Origin: Geomicrobium sediminis
Lineage (GTDB): Bacteria; Bacillota; Bacilli; Bacillales; Marinococcaceae
Direction of reading: 5' to 3'
Length of the DNA: 64,000 nucleotides
Assembly: GCF_016908595.1 (NCBI RefSeq)
Contig: NZ_JAFBEC010000010.1
Location: 1-64,000 of the forward strand
Of the stretch, positions 53,511 to 62,972 are shown in pieces. Position 1 is the first letter of the stretch; each line of letters opens with the position of its first letter. The notes beneath the pieces are model-generated. The model saw only the letters and a list, made by a program, of their open reading frames with translations. It was not told the origin of the DNA and ran no database searches. The position numbers were made by a program, and so were the translations under genes.

Positions 53511-53735
53511 TTGAAGAACTTCATAATAGGAATTCTCGGGTTTGGATTGATTGTAAGTGTGACCTTGAATTTAATCCTTAACAACAAGGAACAGGATAGA
53601 GAGGTTGGGTTTACTCATTATGTATCATTTTTACATAATCAAGTTAGTTATACAGAGTCTGCAGCTCAGTTTCACTTAAGAGAACAAACAGAGGATTCAT
53701 ACCAACAATTGTTTGTGCGCAAATGCACCTTCTGA
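53511..53735 (+). CDS. Signal-anchored small protein, 74 aa
   Basis: TTG 53511 after AAGTAGGTT. Helix FIIGILGFGLIVSVTLNLIL, then polar segment ESAAQFHLREQTEDSYQQLF. The basic end VRKCTF looks out of place and may come from a frameshift. Not recognised. Confidence 0.4.
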   Translation: MKNFIIGILGFGLIVSVTLNLILNNKEQDREVGFTHYVSFLHNQVSYTESAAQFHLREQTEDSYQQLFVRKCTF

Positions 53736-53870
53736 CACTGCGAACATATTTAATATGCGATACGTAAGTGTGTATCGCAGTGAGGAGGTTGTCTTGGCGA
53801 ATTTGCGAATGACAGAGAATCAGTAGTTGTAGGTCGATAGATACTAATTAGCAGTTAAAGAGGGAAGGGT

Positions 53871-54056
53871 TTGAGAAGACGTATTTCAGCATTTCAACAG
53901 AAGAAATTAAATGAGCTTGCAAATTTTTTGGATCGCAATGCGTATATGGTAAGGCTAATAATTTTCATAAGTAATCAATACGGGGACCGTGTCCTCCCTA
54001 AAGTAAAAGTCATCAATCATCGATTGGAAGATTGGAAAACAAAAGGCGGCCGTTAA
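53871..54056 (+). CDS. Plasmid protein fragment sharing INHRLEDWKTKGGR tail
   Basis: TTG 53871 after GAGGGAAGGG. 61 residues; the tail matches the disrupted coiled-coil gene at 41.6 kb through repeat block A, but the N-terminal part does not. Possibly a recombinant or fragment. Confidence 0.4.
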   Translation: MRRRISAFQQKKLNELANFLDRNAYMVRLIIFISNQYGDRVLPKVKVINHRLEDWKTKGGR

Positions 54057-54206
54057 TGGTTGTGTATTGTTTTTTAACGAAATTAATTTCACATAAAAAA
54101 ATTTTATTAAAAAAAGAAAAGCTTGAAACAACAATAAATTGTTGTTTTTCATCGCTAAACAAGCAAAGAGTAGACTTTGCAACTACGAGACAGGAGCAGA
54201 AGCTTC
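54009..54206 (+). repeat. Repeat block A, copy II
   Basis: Counterpart of 41565-41760, same orientation, with the terminator at 54038-54073. Confidence 0.8.
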
Positions 54207-54239
54207 TTACTACTAAACACGGGAAAAGGTGTCGTATTT

Positions 54240-54413
54240 ATGATCAAAGTAAGGGATACGAAGCTTTCAAACAAAGGTGTAAAACAGAAGATTCTTAAAC
54301 GATCTGAACTGTCTAAAGATGATGTACCAGTAGACATTAGTATATATATTTTCCGAAAATTAAAAAATATGTTAGAGACTAAAATCAATAAATTGGTTCT
54401 TAATATCCTTTAG
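54240..54413 (+). CDS. Hypothetical protein, 57 aa
   Basis: ATG 54240; reads MIKVRDTKLSNKGVKQKILK and DDVPVDISIYIFRKLKN. GGTG nearby upstream. It ends 27 bases before the truncated ArdC copy; low support. Confidence 0.3.
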   Translation: MIKVRDTKLSNKGVKQKILKRSELSKDDVPVDISIYIFRKLKNMLETKINKLVLNIL

Positions 54414-54439
54414 GATCCTGTGCCAATAATCGCATCTCG

Positions 54440-55195
54440 ATGGAGCGTTATCGTGGTTTTAATCAATTGATTCTTGGGGGCGGTGAGTGGGCGACGTTTA
54501 AGCAGATCAAAGATGAAGGTGGCACCATCATAAAAGGGTCAAAAGCAATGAAAATTCTCATCTACAAGCCAATTACGATCAAAGAAGATGACAGTCAACA
54601 AGACGAAAGAGAAGAAAATAACGAAAAGATAATCCCATTGGTCAAGGCAGCGAATGTATTTAACATCGAACATCAAGTTGAAGGATTGGAACCTAAGCGT
54701 GTGATCGTTCATCAACATCATAGCTCCATTAATGCTTGCGAACAGTTGTTAAACGCTTATTCGGATCGTCCCGAGGTGATCAACGGTGTACAAGCAGCCT
54801 ATAGTAGTCAATTAGATGTCGTTATGATGCCTGATAGCGGAAAATTCAATACCGCTGAAGGATACTATGCCACGCTGTTCCATGAGTTGACGCATTCCAC
54901 AGGGCATGTTAATCGACTCAATCGCAATTTGCAAAATAAGTTTGGAAGTACGGCATATGCGTATGAAGAACTTATCGCGGAGATGGGTGCAGCACTACTG
55001 TGTCGAACCGCACAAATCGATCATAAAACGATTGAGAATACATCTGCGTACATTCAGTCCTGGTTGCAAAAGCTTCAGGGTGATCCCCAAATGTTGGTTC
55101 GTGCTGCTAGTTTAGCGGAAAAAGCCTATGACTATATGAATGCGGATAGCCAATTGGAAGTAACGATGGAAGACGAGGTGGCGACACATGCGTAA
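54440..55195 (+). pseudogene. ardC: ArdC-type antirestriction protein, N-terminally truncated
   Basis: 251 residues from ATG 54440. Homology to the 40.5 kb copy starts at NRISM (residue 44 there), so the ssDNA-binding start WRKPW is missing. The protease motif LFHELTHSTGHVNRLNR and the full C-terminus through EEVATHA-like VATHA are present. No ribosome site before the ATG; the join is at about 54421. Complementary to the copy that lacks its C-terminus. Confidence 0.8.
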
Positions 55196-55301
55196 AGGTA
55201 CACAAAAGGTGTGAAAGATTATGCACTTGTTGATGGTGTCCATCTGCTAACAGAAAACAAGTAATGGAATGACTTCACTAACCTGTTGCATCGAAAATCG
55301 A

Positions 55302-55442
55302 ATGATGAGCCGTCTTATCACGAGTGATTTTACTAACGTCTTTGCAGAACCGCTTCTTGCAGAAAGTGACCAAGAAGCCCGAGCGATAATTAACTATATC
55401 ATCATCCCTGCTTATTCAGATGTAGGCTACGAGCTTAACTAA
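55302..55442 (+). CDS. Short ORF, 46 aa, possible gene end
   Basis: Reads MSRLITSDFTNVFAEPLLAE and SDQEARAIINYIIIPAYSDV. No ribosome site; likely the end of a gene broken by the rearrangements here (an earlier piece VKDYALVDGVHLLTENK is in another frame). Followed directly by cassette C. Confidence 0.35.
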   Translation: MMSRLITSDFTNVFAEPLLAESDQEARAIINYIIIPAYSDVGYELN

Positions 55443-55455
55443 CAAATAAAACTAC

Positions 55456-55523
55456 GCCTTCCCCTCTAGCTACGAGGCAGTAAACTCTATTGCTGCTTCG
55501 GTGGTTAGAGTTTGTGGAAAGGA
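55456..55523 (+). promoter_or_regulatory. Conserved intercistronic cassette, copy C
   Basis: GCCTTCCCCTCTAGC, GAGGCAG, TGCTGC, TTCGGTGGTTAGAGT, GTGGAAAGGA before ATG 55532. Changes GGCAG / TGCTGC keep the hairpin arms complementary compared with copy B. Confidence 0.7.
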
Positions 55524-55531
55524 TCAATCAT

Positions 55532-55888
55532 ATGAATAAAGAAGATGCAATGTCTATCATTGAGCGGTTACAGGAAGAGAAGAAAGCGCACGTTGCTATT
55601 GACCGAATGACGTTAATTGCAAAGGAAATTCAGCAGAAAGGCTTTGGTGAGTTTGTAACTGACGTTGGGTTCATATTAAAAGATCCAAAAAAACCGTTCT
55701 TATGGTTATGTTGCAAGAACGGATCAATGGTTTATTTTGAGGATAGGTTTTTTTTATTGCATGCAACATCGATGGCAATTCAAATCAAAAGAGAGCAAGT
55801 GAAGGTTTATTGGTCTAATGGTGATCAATTATTCAAAGAAGTTGACCCATTTAAAGGATTTGTACGTGTGACTTGGAATTCTAACTAG
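55532..55888 (+). CDS. Hypothetical plasmid protein, 118 aa
   Basis: ATG 55532 behind cassette C. Reads MNKEDAMSIIERLQEEKKAH and IQQKGFGEFVTDVGFILKDP; mixed alpha/beta. Intact. Family unknown; expected to be an early plasmid gene by its cassette. Confidence 0.55.
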   Translation: MNKEDAMSIIERLQEEKKAHVAIDRMTLIAKEIQQKGFGEFVTDVGFILKDPKKPFLWLCCKNGSMVYFEDRFFLLHATSMAIQIKREQVKVYWSNGDQLFKEVDPFKGFVRVTWNSN

Positions 55889-55923
55889 ATCAAGAAGTAA
55901 GGGCGTATTATTAAATCCGCTAA

Positions 55924-56092
55924 TATGGAAGTGAGACAAATATAATCATCTTTTTTTCTTTATATTAGTAGAATAAGAAATAAGACAGCGGTCACACAGA
56001 GAGGTTATCATAAGACATTATTTGCATGATTTTAAGAGATACAGGGTCATTAAATAATGTGATACAATCGATAAAATGGAGGGGTCAGGATG
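55924..56092 (+). repeat. Repeat block B, copy II
   Basis: Counterpart of 41101-41266, same orientation, differing at a few positions. Left and right neighbours differ from copy I. Confidence 0.85.
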
Positions 56093-56565
56093 TTGAAGCT
56101 TCCTCTGTTGAAGAGGATACTATTAATGAAACCGTGTATCTTTACTACTCAGAAGACATAAAAGAAGTCGATTCTAGATTTAAAGAGAATACCACGATTT
56201 ATGCTGCTGAAGAAGATGAGTTGTATTGGGCTGCCATTCATACTTGGGCAAGCGACCCTGATCATGGAGTGGGAGATATTCTTGTTTCTCTAGGAGTTGA
56301 AGTTGAGTACGTGCAGGAGAACGATGATGGAGTCGCTGTTGTTTCTTTTTCTGAAGAATTGTATGATATCGACTATCATTTACCATTTAATGATGCGTTT
56401 CAAGAGCAAGTAGGACTTATTATGATGGAATTTGGTTATGAATCCACGCAAATACTTGTCAATGGGGAAGAAATTGATGCTCCGTTGTTCGTAGGAGATA
56501 AAATAACAGATCGTCCATTCAAGCTTCATGAAGATCGGAAAGAAGAATACGAAGAACGGAATTAA
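56092..56565 (+). pseudogene. GerM-like (GerMN domain) fragment fused to block B
   Basis: The open frame runs from inside block B into VYLYYSEDIKEVDSRFKENT, DGVAVVSFSEELYDIDYHLP and STQILVNGEEIDAP, a GerMN-type domain of sporulation or germination lipoproteins. The lipoprotein signal and front are missing, and the codons from block B are not native. Expression is doubtful. Confidence 0.55.
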
Positions 56566-56646
56566 TCTTGATATAGTGCAACTATTGCGATTAATAAACG
56601 CTGTTAATGGTGAAGTAGTAAACCCTCACATTAGTGGGGGTTTTTT

Positions 56647-57638
56647 TACGTGACGGTTTGTCAATCTAAGTGCAACAGTTCATGTTGAAAAGCCTCGTGC
56701 GCCGTTTTCCAATTTAAACATTTGCGTGGGCGTCTATTAATTAAACGAAGAGCATTCTCATTACTCCCACGTTGCCAAGACGAATAAGCATCTGCGAAAT
56801 AGATGCGTGGGAGATCGGCTTCGATCCTTGAATAGCACGCAAATTCTTTTCCTCGGTCCACGGTCGCTGTTTTCAACGCTCCGGACGGCAGTAACGTATG
56901 CAAGCTTTTAATGGCTGACTCCATAGAAGCTGCCGTACGATTCGGCATCTTAAAGACGATATACCAACGTGTCTTGCGCTCAATAAACGTAGCCATACAA
57001 CCTTTACTTTTCCACGGCTCGAAACGACCGTATCGAGTTCCCAATGACCAAATGTTTCGCGTTTTCGAATCTTTCGGTCGCTTTTGAATGGTAGTACCGA
57101 TGTTAAAACGCCCACGTGTTTCTTTTGGTTTCTGACGTTTCCCCTTGTGGCGCAGGACGTGAACATTACGTTCGAGAAACCCTTGATAAAGCCATCTGTA
57201 CAAGGTCTTGAAAGATAACGTTTCAAAAAATAGACGATTTACAATCTGCTCTGGAGACCACGTTTGATCTAGCTTTTCTTGTATAATCCGAGCGAGCTCA
57301 GGACTCCACTTCCCATCAGGGCGACAGGCCAGGCGCCGCTTATGAGCGATGTCTTGTGCGATCTCAGAACGGTATTCTTGAGTAACGACAGTATTGCGAC
57401 GAAGCTCCCTTGATATCGTGGAAGGACTTCTTCTTAGTTCATCGGAGATTTTCCGCATGGAATATCCTATTTTCTGTAGCGTTTCAATACGCGCTCGTTC
57501 AAATGTGGTAAGATGTTGATAGCTCATGACAAAGCCTCCGTAGGTGTATTTGTGTGGTTACAATCCATCTTACACAAGGCTGTCATGAGCTGTCTTTATT
57601 TTTAGGTGTTGCACTTGATTTTACAATTCGTCACGTAA
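56647..57638 (-). mobile_element. IS30-family insertion sequence
   Basis: Imperfect terminal repeats: TTACGTGACG ... AAGTGCAACA at 56647 and its inverse TGTTGCACTT ... CGTCACGTAA ending 57638. About 992 bp with one transposase. Flanks are T-rich and A-rich, so target duplication is unclear. Confidence 0.8.
56661..57527 (-). CDS. IS30 transposase with internal deletion
   Basis: 288 residues. N-terminal HTH TTFERARIETLQKIGYSMRK and RSPSTISRELRRN, DDE residues in TVDRGKEFACY and the final Glu in RGSNENA. After NENA the sequence jumps to LRLINRRPRKCLNWKTAHEA; IS30 enzymes normally have about 25 more residues there. The catalytic triad remains, but activity is doubtful. Confidence 0.8.
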   Translation of the reverse strand: MSYQHLTTFERARIETLQKIGYSMRKISDELRRSPSTISRELRRNTVVTQEYRSEIAQDIAHKRRLACRPDGKWSPELARIIQEKLDQTWSPEQIVNRLFFETLSFKTLYRWLYQGFLERNVHVLRHKGKRQKPKETRGRFNIGTTIQKRPKDSKTRNIWSLGTRYGRFEPWKSKGCMATFIERKTRWYIVFKMPNRTAASMESAIKSLHTLLPSGALKTATVDRGKEFACYSRIEADLPRIYFADAYSSWQRGSNENALRLINRRPRKCLNWKTAHEAFQHELLHLD

Positions 57639-57643
57639 AAAAG

Positions 57644-59348
57644 GCGCACTCAGGTGAATGCGCAAAAAAGAGGGAAGATTTCGTATAACCCTAATGCCGT
57701 AGGATACTAAGATAATATGTAAATAGAAACTCAGATAACACACAAAAAGAGCACGCCTCTTAAGAGGCGTGTAAAGGTTGATGTATATATTTATGTGGGG
57801 ACTAGGAGTGAACATCCATAAGATAACCTGGACTACTAGTGATTATACATAAAACTAAAAAATGACCGAAAACAAAATTTGCTCTCGGTCACTGGAGGTG
57901 ATATTCAAATATATGCAAAACATAATTAAATGATTGGACTCATTAATTTAGGTCAAACGCAGAGTCATATTTTTATGTTGCTGTATATGATGGTCGTATC
58001 TACAATTTGGCGGTGACGTCATGAGTGAATTTGATCATTTATTCCACAAAAAACGAAAAAAGCCTTGTCATAAAAAGGAAGATAAATGTGGGTTGATTGT
58101 TATTAATAACAACTTAATCAATCGTACTCCGTATGGAGACGGAGATACTCCACCTGAAGTTACTGGACCTACAGGACCTGTAGCTTAATCGTCAAAATAG
58201 CCCCCTGTAACTTTCAATAAGGTTACAGGGGTAATACATTAATTTTAGTAAAGGGATAAAGCGTCTAATTTTAATAGGGGGGTCAGACCTCACCCTTCAA
58301 AATCATGGTATGCGTTATTAATTAAAATGTGTCGATAAAGAAAAAAGCACGCCCCGTAATGGGACGTGTAAGGTGATGTATACATTTATGCGGGTTTTGG
58401 AGTGGACATTAATAATTTAGCCCATTATTGAAGTTTTACATATCGCACATCGTTACAATAAAAAGACACGTCTTATTTTAATGAAGAGACGTGTCCAACC
58501 ACAATATCATTACGTAAGACTGCTAAGAGAGAGGCATTAATATAATTTACAAAATTACAGCGGAATATACATTATAAATTAATGTGGAGGGCTTTGGAGC
58601 ATCTAAAATTTTAGGGGAATAGTAGATGTTTCCCTCCACAATTTCAGTATATGCGTCCTAAAATTTTAATGTGAAAGGCACGCTCAAAAGAACGTGCCCG
58701 CAGAATTGATACAGGTTCATGGACGAACCTTAGTAATATGGTGTCCAATTTATATTAATATATACCAATTAGTTTGGGGTAGTGGTTTTTACATAAGAAG
58801 CCTCGGATCAAGGTTCCGCGGCTTTATTAGAAAATGAAAACACGCCAAAGAGTAAAGGCGTGTCAACTAAATATCATAACCTAGGGATTGTCTCGGGAGA
58901 GACAATTGTAGTATGTGGGATAACTTATAAAATATACAAAAAAAGCAAGCCTCGCAAAGAGGCGCGTCAAAGTTGATGGAAAACAAAACAATACGCAGGG
59001 CTGCTACATTAAAAGTATGTACAAGTTTTGAAGGAAGTATACCACTGTGTTAATAAAAGACACGTCTCATCACAAGACGTGTCAATGTATGCATATACGC
59101 GGAAATTGGAGTGGGCAATTATAATATAACCCATTGGTGGAATTATATACATTCCTAAACAAAAACACGCCTCAATAATTGAGACGTGTTTACCCAAAGT
59201 CATGGTTTGGGTTTACCACACAGGAGTGGTACTTATAGAATATTCAAAGTCGCATTGATATATATATATATATATATATACATCTGTAAAATAGAGGGAT
59301 TTGAAGCGTCTAAGAATCAACGGGAGGAATGAATAGACGTTTCCCTCT
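57644..59348. repeat. Noncoding array of related hairpins
   Basis: About 1.7 kb with hardly any gene. Hairpins with CACG-type stems at 57752-57771, 58348-58368, 58465-58495, 58678-58699, 58841-58862, 59059-59083 and 59164-59190; others at 57644-57663, 57863-57891 and 58945-58968. Most have T-runs on the minus strand. A second class with GAGGGA / TCCCTC arms occurs at 58583-58640 and 59293-59348. Between them the phrase GGAGTGGACATT and ATGTATACATTTATGCGG recur. A (TA)n tract lies at 59262-59280. Confidence 0.7.
58021..58188 (+). CDS. Small spore-surface-like protein with short collagen-like tail
   Basis: 55 residues, ATG 58021 after GGCGGTGA. Basic Cys-containing start FHKKRKKPCHKKEDKCGLIV, then INNNLINRTPYGDGDTPPEV and GPTGP repeats. 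The end resembles the start of collagen-like exosporium or coat proteins. A terminator CCCCTGTAAC / GTTACAGGGG at 58202-58231 follows. It is the only gene I can support inside the hairpin array. Confidence 0.5.
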   Translation: MSEFDHLFHKKRKKPCHKKEDKCGLIVINNNLINRTPYGDGDTPPEVTGPTGPVA

Positions 59349-59834
59349 GAAATCATTGTATGTAACGAAATTAAAGACGTTATAAGCAACAAACAAAGTT
59401 AGTTATAGGAATATGGGGCTGGATATTGAGTGACAAAAAATTTAGACTATTTTATTATGTTAGAGAGGGAGTTGTACACAGCTTCCGTCACTTTCGACAA
59501 ATTGCTACGTTATAAATGTGCTTGGCTTTTATTAATTATGATGAGGTGTAGCATGTATGAAACTTATACTCTACAGTCGTTACCCCTCGATAAGTAAAGG
59601 GATCCTGTTAATAATACATTTGTTATTTTATCCTTTATCTAACTCCCGCTGTCTCCACCATACATAGAGATGGTTCTTTTTACTTTTGGCAATTTTATGG
59701 TTCCAAACAAGGATAATATATAAGAATTTTACTTTAAGGATGGAATCTCCTTTTCTGGAGAAGTCTTCAACAATCGGGCCAGATTGTTGTAGTTTTTCTT
59801 TAACCGTTAGCTAAAGAAAAATCATAAAGTGCAA
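59349..59834. other. Intergenic region
   Basis: About 490 bases. A 14-codon ORF MYETYTLQSLPLDK follows a good GAGGTG site at 59541 but is too short to support. An inverted repeat CTCCTTTTCTGGAG lies near 59748. Nothing else. Confidence 0.35.
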
Positions 59835-60369
59835 TTAAAAGATGAAGTTATTTAATTGCTTCAATAACTCTTTTTGACTTAGGTTTGATTTTTTTAGAAT
59901 TGAGATTTCTGCTGCCTCATAAAGCATGCTAGAGATCATTATAGATCTAAACGAATCCATTTTCATTTCTGTTTCAATGGTTTTAGAGTCACTATGCATT
60001 TTTAGAACATCAATCATTTTGATTCTTAATAAAGGAAACAATTTTATATAACTATATGGGCAATTCTCTACTATTGTATTTAGAAACGCATGTATAGATG
60101 TGTACAAAATTTCGATATGGTTACGATCTAACTCTTGTAATTTCCCAGCTTTTTCGTAAATATCCTTACAAATTGTTTTATAAATCATATCATCAAATAA
60201 CTGATATTTATCATCAAAATGAGCATAAAAAGTAACTCTGTTCACATTAGCTTTTTCAGTAATATTTTTAATCGTTATATTATTCAATATCCTTCTTTTT
60301 TAATATTTCTTGAAAAGCCTCTTCGATTAACTGCTTAGTTTTGGTATTACGTATCCCTTCTACTTTCAT
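59835..60369 (-). pseudogene. TetR-family regulator, frameshifted
   Basis: ATG 60369 with AAGGAGAG upstream reads MKVEGIRNTKTKQLIEEAFQ ... KKKDIE and stops; dropping one G near 60286 continues NNITIKNITEKANVNRVTFY (helix-turn-helix) and the rest to 59835, 177 residues in all. The recognition helix RVTFYAHF is typical. It would control the divergent SDR-type gene, of which only a stub remains. Confidence 0.7.
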
Positions 60370-60446
60370 AAACTTTCTCTCCTTATCACGACATATATCC
60401 TTTTTTGTTGGTTGTTGGAGCATACATATCATTCTATAATTGCCTT

Positions 60447-60466
60447 AAGACAACAACAGTTGTTTT
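60447..60466. promoter_or_regulatory. TetR-type operator palindrome
   Basis: AAGACAAC-AACA-GTTGTTTT between the regulator and the divergent stub. Arms ACAAC / GTTGT are exact. Confidence 0.6.
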
Positions 60467-60495
60467 AATTATAACAAAAAAAGGTGGCTATATAA

Positions 60496-60697
60496 CTGAA
60501 GAAAACAATTGCAATTTTTGGCGCTGGACTGCCAGCTGCAGGAACTAGTAGATAAGTTTCAGCAGGAGAACATTCCTAGTCGAATCGACCGTTTAATGGA
60601 GCAATTGAGATGTATTGAACAAACTTGGGAAGAAGGAAAACAAGCCAAGAGGCTCGGTGCAATTTTAACAACAAAACGAATTCAAAGGCATGACTAA
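60496..60697 (+). pseudogene. SDR 5' stub joined to a plasmid gene fragment
   Basis: Bases 60496-60530 read LKKTIAIFGAG, the start of a short-chain dehydrogenase (Rossmann GxG), beginning with CTG. The frame then joins LQELVDKFQQENIPSRIDRL ... GAILTTKRIQRHD, unrelated and highly charged. So an SDR gene controlled by the TetR was cut by rearrangement after 11 codons. Confidence 0.5.
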
Positions 60698-60732
60698 AAC
60701 CGCTAACTAATTGGTTTTGGTCATGCTTTTTT
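60688..60732 (+). terminator. Intrinsic terminator
   Basis: GCATGACTAAAACC / GGTTTTGGTCATGC then TTTTTT; very strong. Confidence 0.8.
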
Positions 60733-60763
60733 ATAATTACCAAAACAAAAGGAGAGATCAACG

Positions 60764-61082
60764 ATGCGCAGTTGCATTAATGAAAGAAAAAAGCACCTGT
60801 TAAAAAACAGTATTGATAATTATAGAACCTTCTTAGCAATATACGATGAAATCACAGAAGATCCTAAGTTAAAGAAACAAGAAGAGATCTATGATTTACT
60901 AAAAACAGAGTTAAGTCATGTTAAGACTATTTTGGTATCCTCTGATAATCATAAGATCAAATGTAAGAATAAGATGCATGTCTTTTCATTAGAACACTCT
61001 TATTTTATGGTTAGATGATGAGGTTCTTGTTGATGATATAACTGAGATTACCTATGGACGTAAGACGTATTCGCTAAATTAG
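60764..61082 (+). pseudogene. Helical plasmid protein, frameshifted near its end
   Basis: ATG 60764 (AAAGGAG). Reads MRSCINERKKHLLKNSIDNY ... KTILVSSDNHKIKC; after about 61005 another frame continues LDDEVLVDDITEITYGRKTY to TAG 61082. Soluble, helical. Unknown. Confidence 0.45.
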
Positions 61083-61107
61083 TTGCTGCAGCGATACAAA
61101 CATATAA

Positions 61108-61168
61108 CAAAAGGGCGCAACAAAACACAGCAACGTAAGTGCTAATTTGGTGCGCCTTTACTTTTTTA
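61108..61168 (+). terminator. Intrinsic terminator
   Basis: AAAGGGCGC / GTGCGCCTTT around a long loop, then TTTTTT. Confidence 0.6.
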
Positions 61169-61205
61169 CTATGGAAGGATTGTAAAAATTAGGAGGACTC
61201 ATGAT

Positions 61206-61685
61206 ATGAAAAAGGATATGAAAAAAGAGGTATTAGATCGAGTACGAGACTTGTTAATGAAGAGCTTTCCAAACCATAGAATTGTTTCGCACAGGTTAAT
61301 AACAGAAGAAAAAGACCATTATATCATTGATTATGGCTTTGTTTATAAAGATAACTTTGAACTGAAATCACACAAAAAAGCCGATTTTTTAGTTCGTTAT
61401 GAAGGAACTAGTGAAAAAGGTCACTTATATGAACGTGATCTGGTTAAGTGGATGCCTTTACAAGGAATTAGCCTTATTAGCGATGAATACCGTGAAATAT
61501 TTAGAGGTCAGATGCATAGCCCGCTTTGTTGGCAAGACTCAATGGAATACCGTACCTTACCCATTACAAAAGGGGAATTGGAAGGTGAAGAAACGCATTT
61601 CTGGGTATGTGAGCATTGTCCAAGTGTGGTCTTGGAATACCCTACTTATCGAGACAGTCAGAACTTGTTTAATGCATTAAATTAA
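61206..61685 (+). CDS. Hypothetical protein, 159 aa
   Basis: AGGAGG-type site before ATG 61206. Helical start MKKDMKKEVLDRVRDLLMKS, then DFLVRYEGTSEKG and a Cys/His pair in FWVCEHCPSVV. Acidic. Flanked by terminators on both sides, so it is a single-gene unit. Not recognised. Confidence 0.55.
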   Translation: MKKDMKKEVLDRVRDLLMKSFPNHRIVSHRLITEEKDHYIIDYGFVYKDNFELKSHKKADFLVRYEGTSEKGHLYERDLVKWMPLQGISLISDEYREIFRGQMHSPLCWQDSMEYRTLPITKGELEGEETHFWVCEHCPSVVLEYPTYRDSQNLFNALN

Positions 61686-61729
61686 TTAGAGTTACCTATG
61701 TTAGATATAAAAATGTCGAGGTATGAGCG

Positions 61730-61763
61730 CAACACACCATCGTTTTCGTTGGTGTGTTGCGCA
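61730..61763 (+). terminator. Strong hairpin after the 159-aa gene
   Basis: GCGCAACACACC / GGTGTGTTGCGC with a 10-base loop. Confidence 0.65.
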
Positions 61764-61900
61764 CTATGTTATATAAACATTAAAAACGGGGTGAAAATAG
61801 GTTTTAAGCATTTTGACAATGATTTATAGTGGTAGAAGAAAGATAATACTGATTCTTTTACAAACATATCAAAAGTAAAATACCAATAATAGGAGATGTT

Positions 61901-62971
61901 ATGAAAACTGAGTTAAATACGTTAGAAATCATAAAAAAAAAATTGCCGAAGTTAATAGAACTACTAAGACAAGGAAAAGACCGCAAATATCCAAGTTTTT
62001 GGTTCCAATGCTTAGAAGGTATAAAAGTAGTTGCGAAAAACTTGAAAGAACACTGGTTTATGTCAGTTTTAACATTAATTATATCTACTATCGGCGTTCA
62101 AATATTTACATCAATAGTACCTTTAATTTTTGAAATCTACCCAGATACATGGAGTTCTCGTATTCTGTTTTGGTTTGTGATTTCCATAAATGTAATCATT
62201 ATTCTAAAAATGCTTGGTAAACAAAACTTAACCCAACCTGATCACCCTAATTTTAGCTATTTACTTTATAAGGGTGTGCGCCCAGTAGAAGATGAAGCGT
62301 TATATTCATTAGTAGATATGTCACAAGAGATAGGTGTGGAGCTTGAAAACTATAAATCTAATACCGATGCTGATAATAATCGATTAAAAATTCTGATTGA
62401 TAAGAACGAAAACTTAACAAATCAATTGGAAGAGCAAATCCAGATTATTAATGAGACGAATAACATGTTACACGAAAATACAGAAACAATCGAGCTATTA
62501 GAAAAAGGTATTCAAAAGTATGTTCGGTTGTTAGATAATTTCTGTAGGAATATGATTGAAATAAGTGGAGGAAGAATGAATTACGGTCGCTTTGAATTTC
62601 CAGCAGGTTATGAGATATACGAAGTTACCTATGAAGCATTCCACGGTAAGCGAAAGTTTCAATTACTAGGTTCTAGGGGAATAGGTACTACAAGTATAGA
62701 CCCAAATTACATTGATGTTAGTAATTTAGATTTCGTAATAGATGAGAATATCGATGTCAATGCGCCTCATATTCAAGAGAAAAATGACTATACAAGTTAT
62801 GTGTGGTACATTGAAATTGAAGAATTTTCTTGGGTTATGAAGCTTAACGTGTCACCGGAGATTCTAATTGGGGAAGAGGAAAAGGATCGTGTATTCATTT
62901 CTGAGCTTATGAGTCAACTCACTATAAATGGATTAATTCTACATCACTCCAATTCGAAGGAGGAGAGTTAA
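61901..62971 (+). CDS. Two-helix membrane protein with coiled coil and C-terminal domain
   Basis: 356 residues from ATG 61901 (AGGAG). Membrane helices at about 50-75 and 85-105, a coiled coil at 135-205 (KNENLTNQLEEQIQIINETN), then a globular domain 220-345 (YEIYEVTYEAFHGKRKFQLL and SPEILIGEEEKDRVFISEL) that may be a GAF-like or hydrolase-free sensor. The layout resembles membrane effectors of defence systems, but no enzymatic motif is visible. Closely followed by a 53-aa gene. Confidence 0.6.
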   Translation: MKTELNTLEIIKKKLPKLIELLRQGKDRKYPSFWFQCLEGIKVVAKNLKEHWFMSVLTLIISTIGVQIFTSIVPLIFEIYPDTWSSRILFWFVISINVIIILKMLGKQNLTQPDHPNFSYLLYKGVRPVEDEALYSLVDMSQEIGVELENYKSNTDADNNRLKILIDKNENLTNQLEEQIQIINETNNMLHENTETIELLEKGIQKYVRLLDNFCRNMIEISGGRMNYGRFEFPAGYEIYEVTYEAFHGKRKFQLLGSRGIGTTSIDPNYIDVSNLDFVIDENIDVNAPHIQEKNDYTSYVWYIEIEEFSWVMKLNVSPEILIGEEEKDRVFISELMSQLTINGLILHHSNSKEES

Positions 62972-62972
62972 T

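Noticed and set aside
57621-57815. 64-codon minus-strand ORF MFTPSPHINIYINLY
   Set aside because: It reads through a hairpin-terminator and the IS30 end; the analogous stretches in other units are full of stops.
59262-59280. TA dinucleotide tract as a replication or promoter element
   Set aside because: A simple AT microsatellite in AT-rich DNA with no supporting context.
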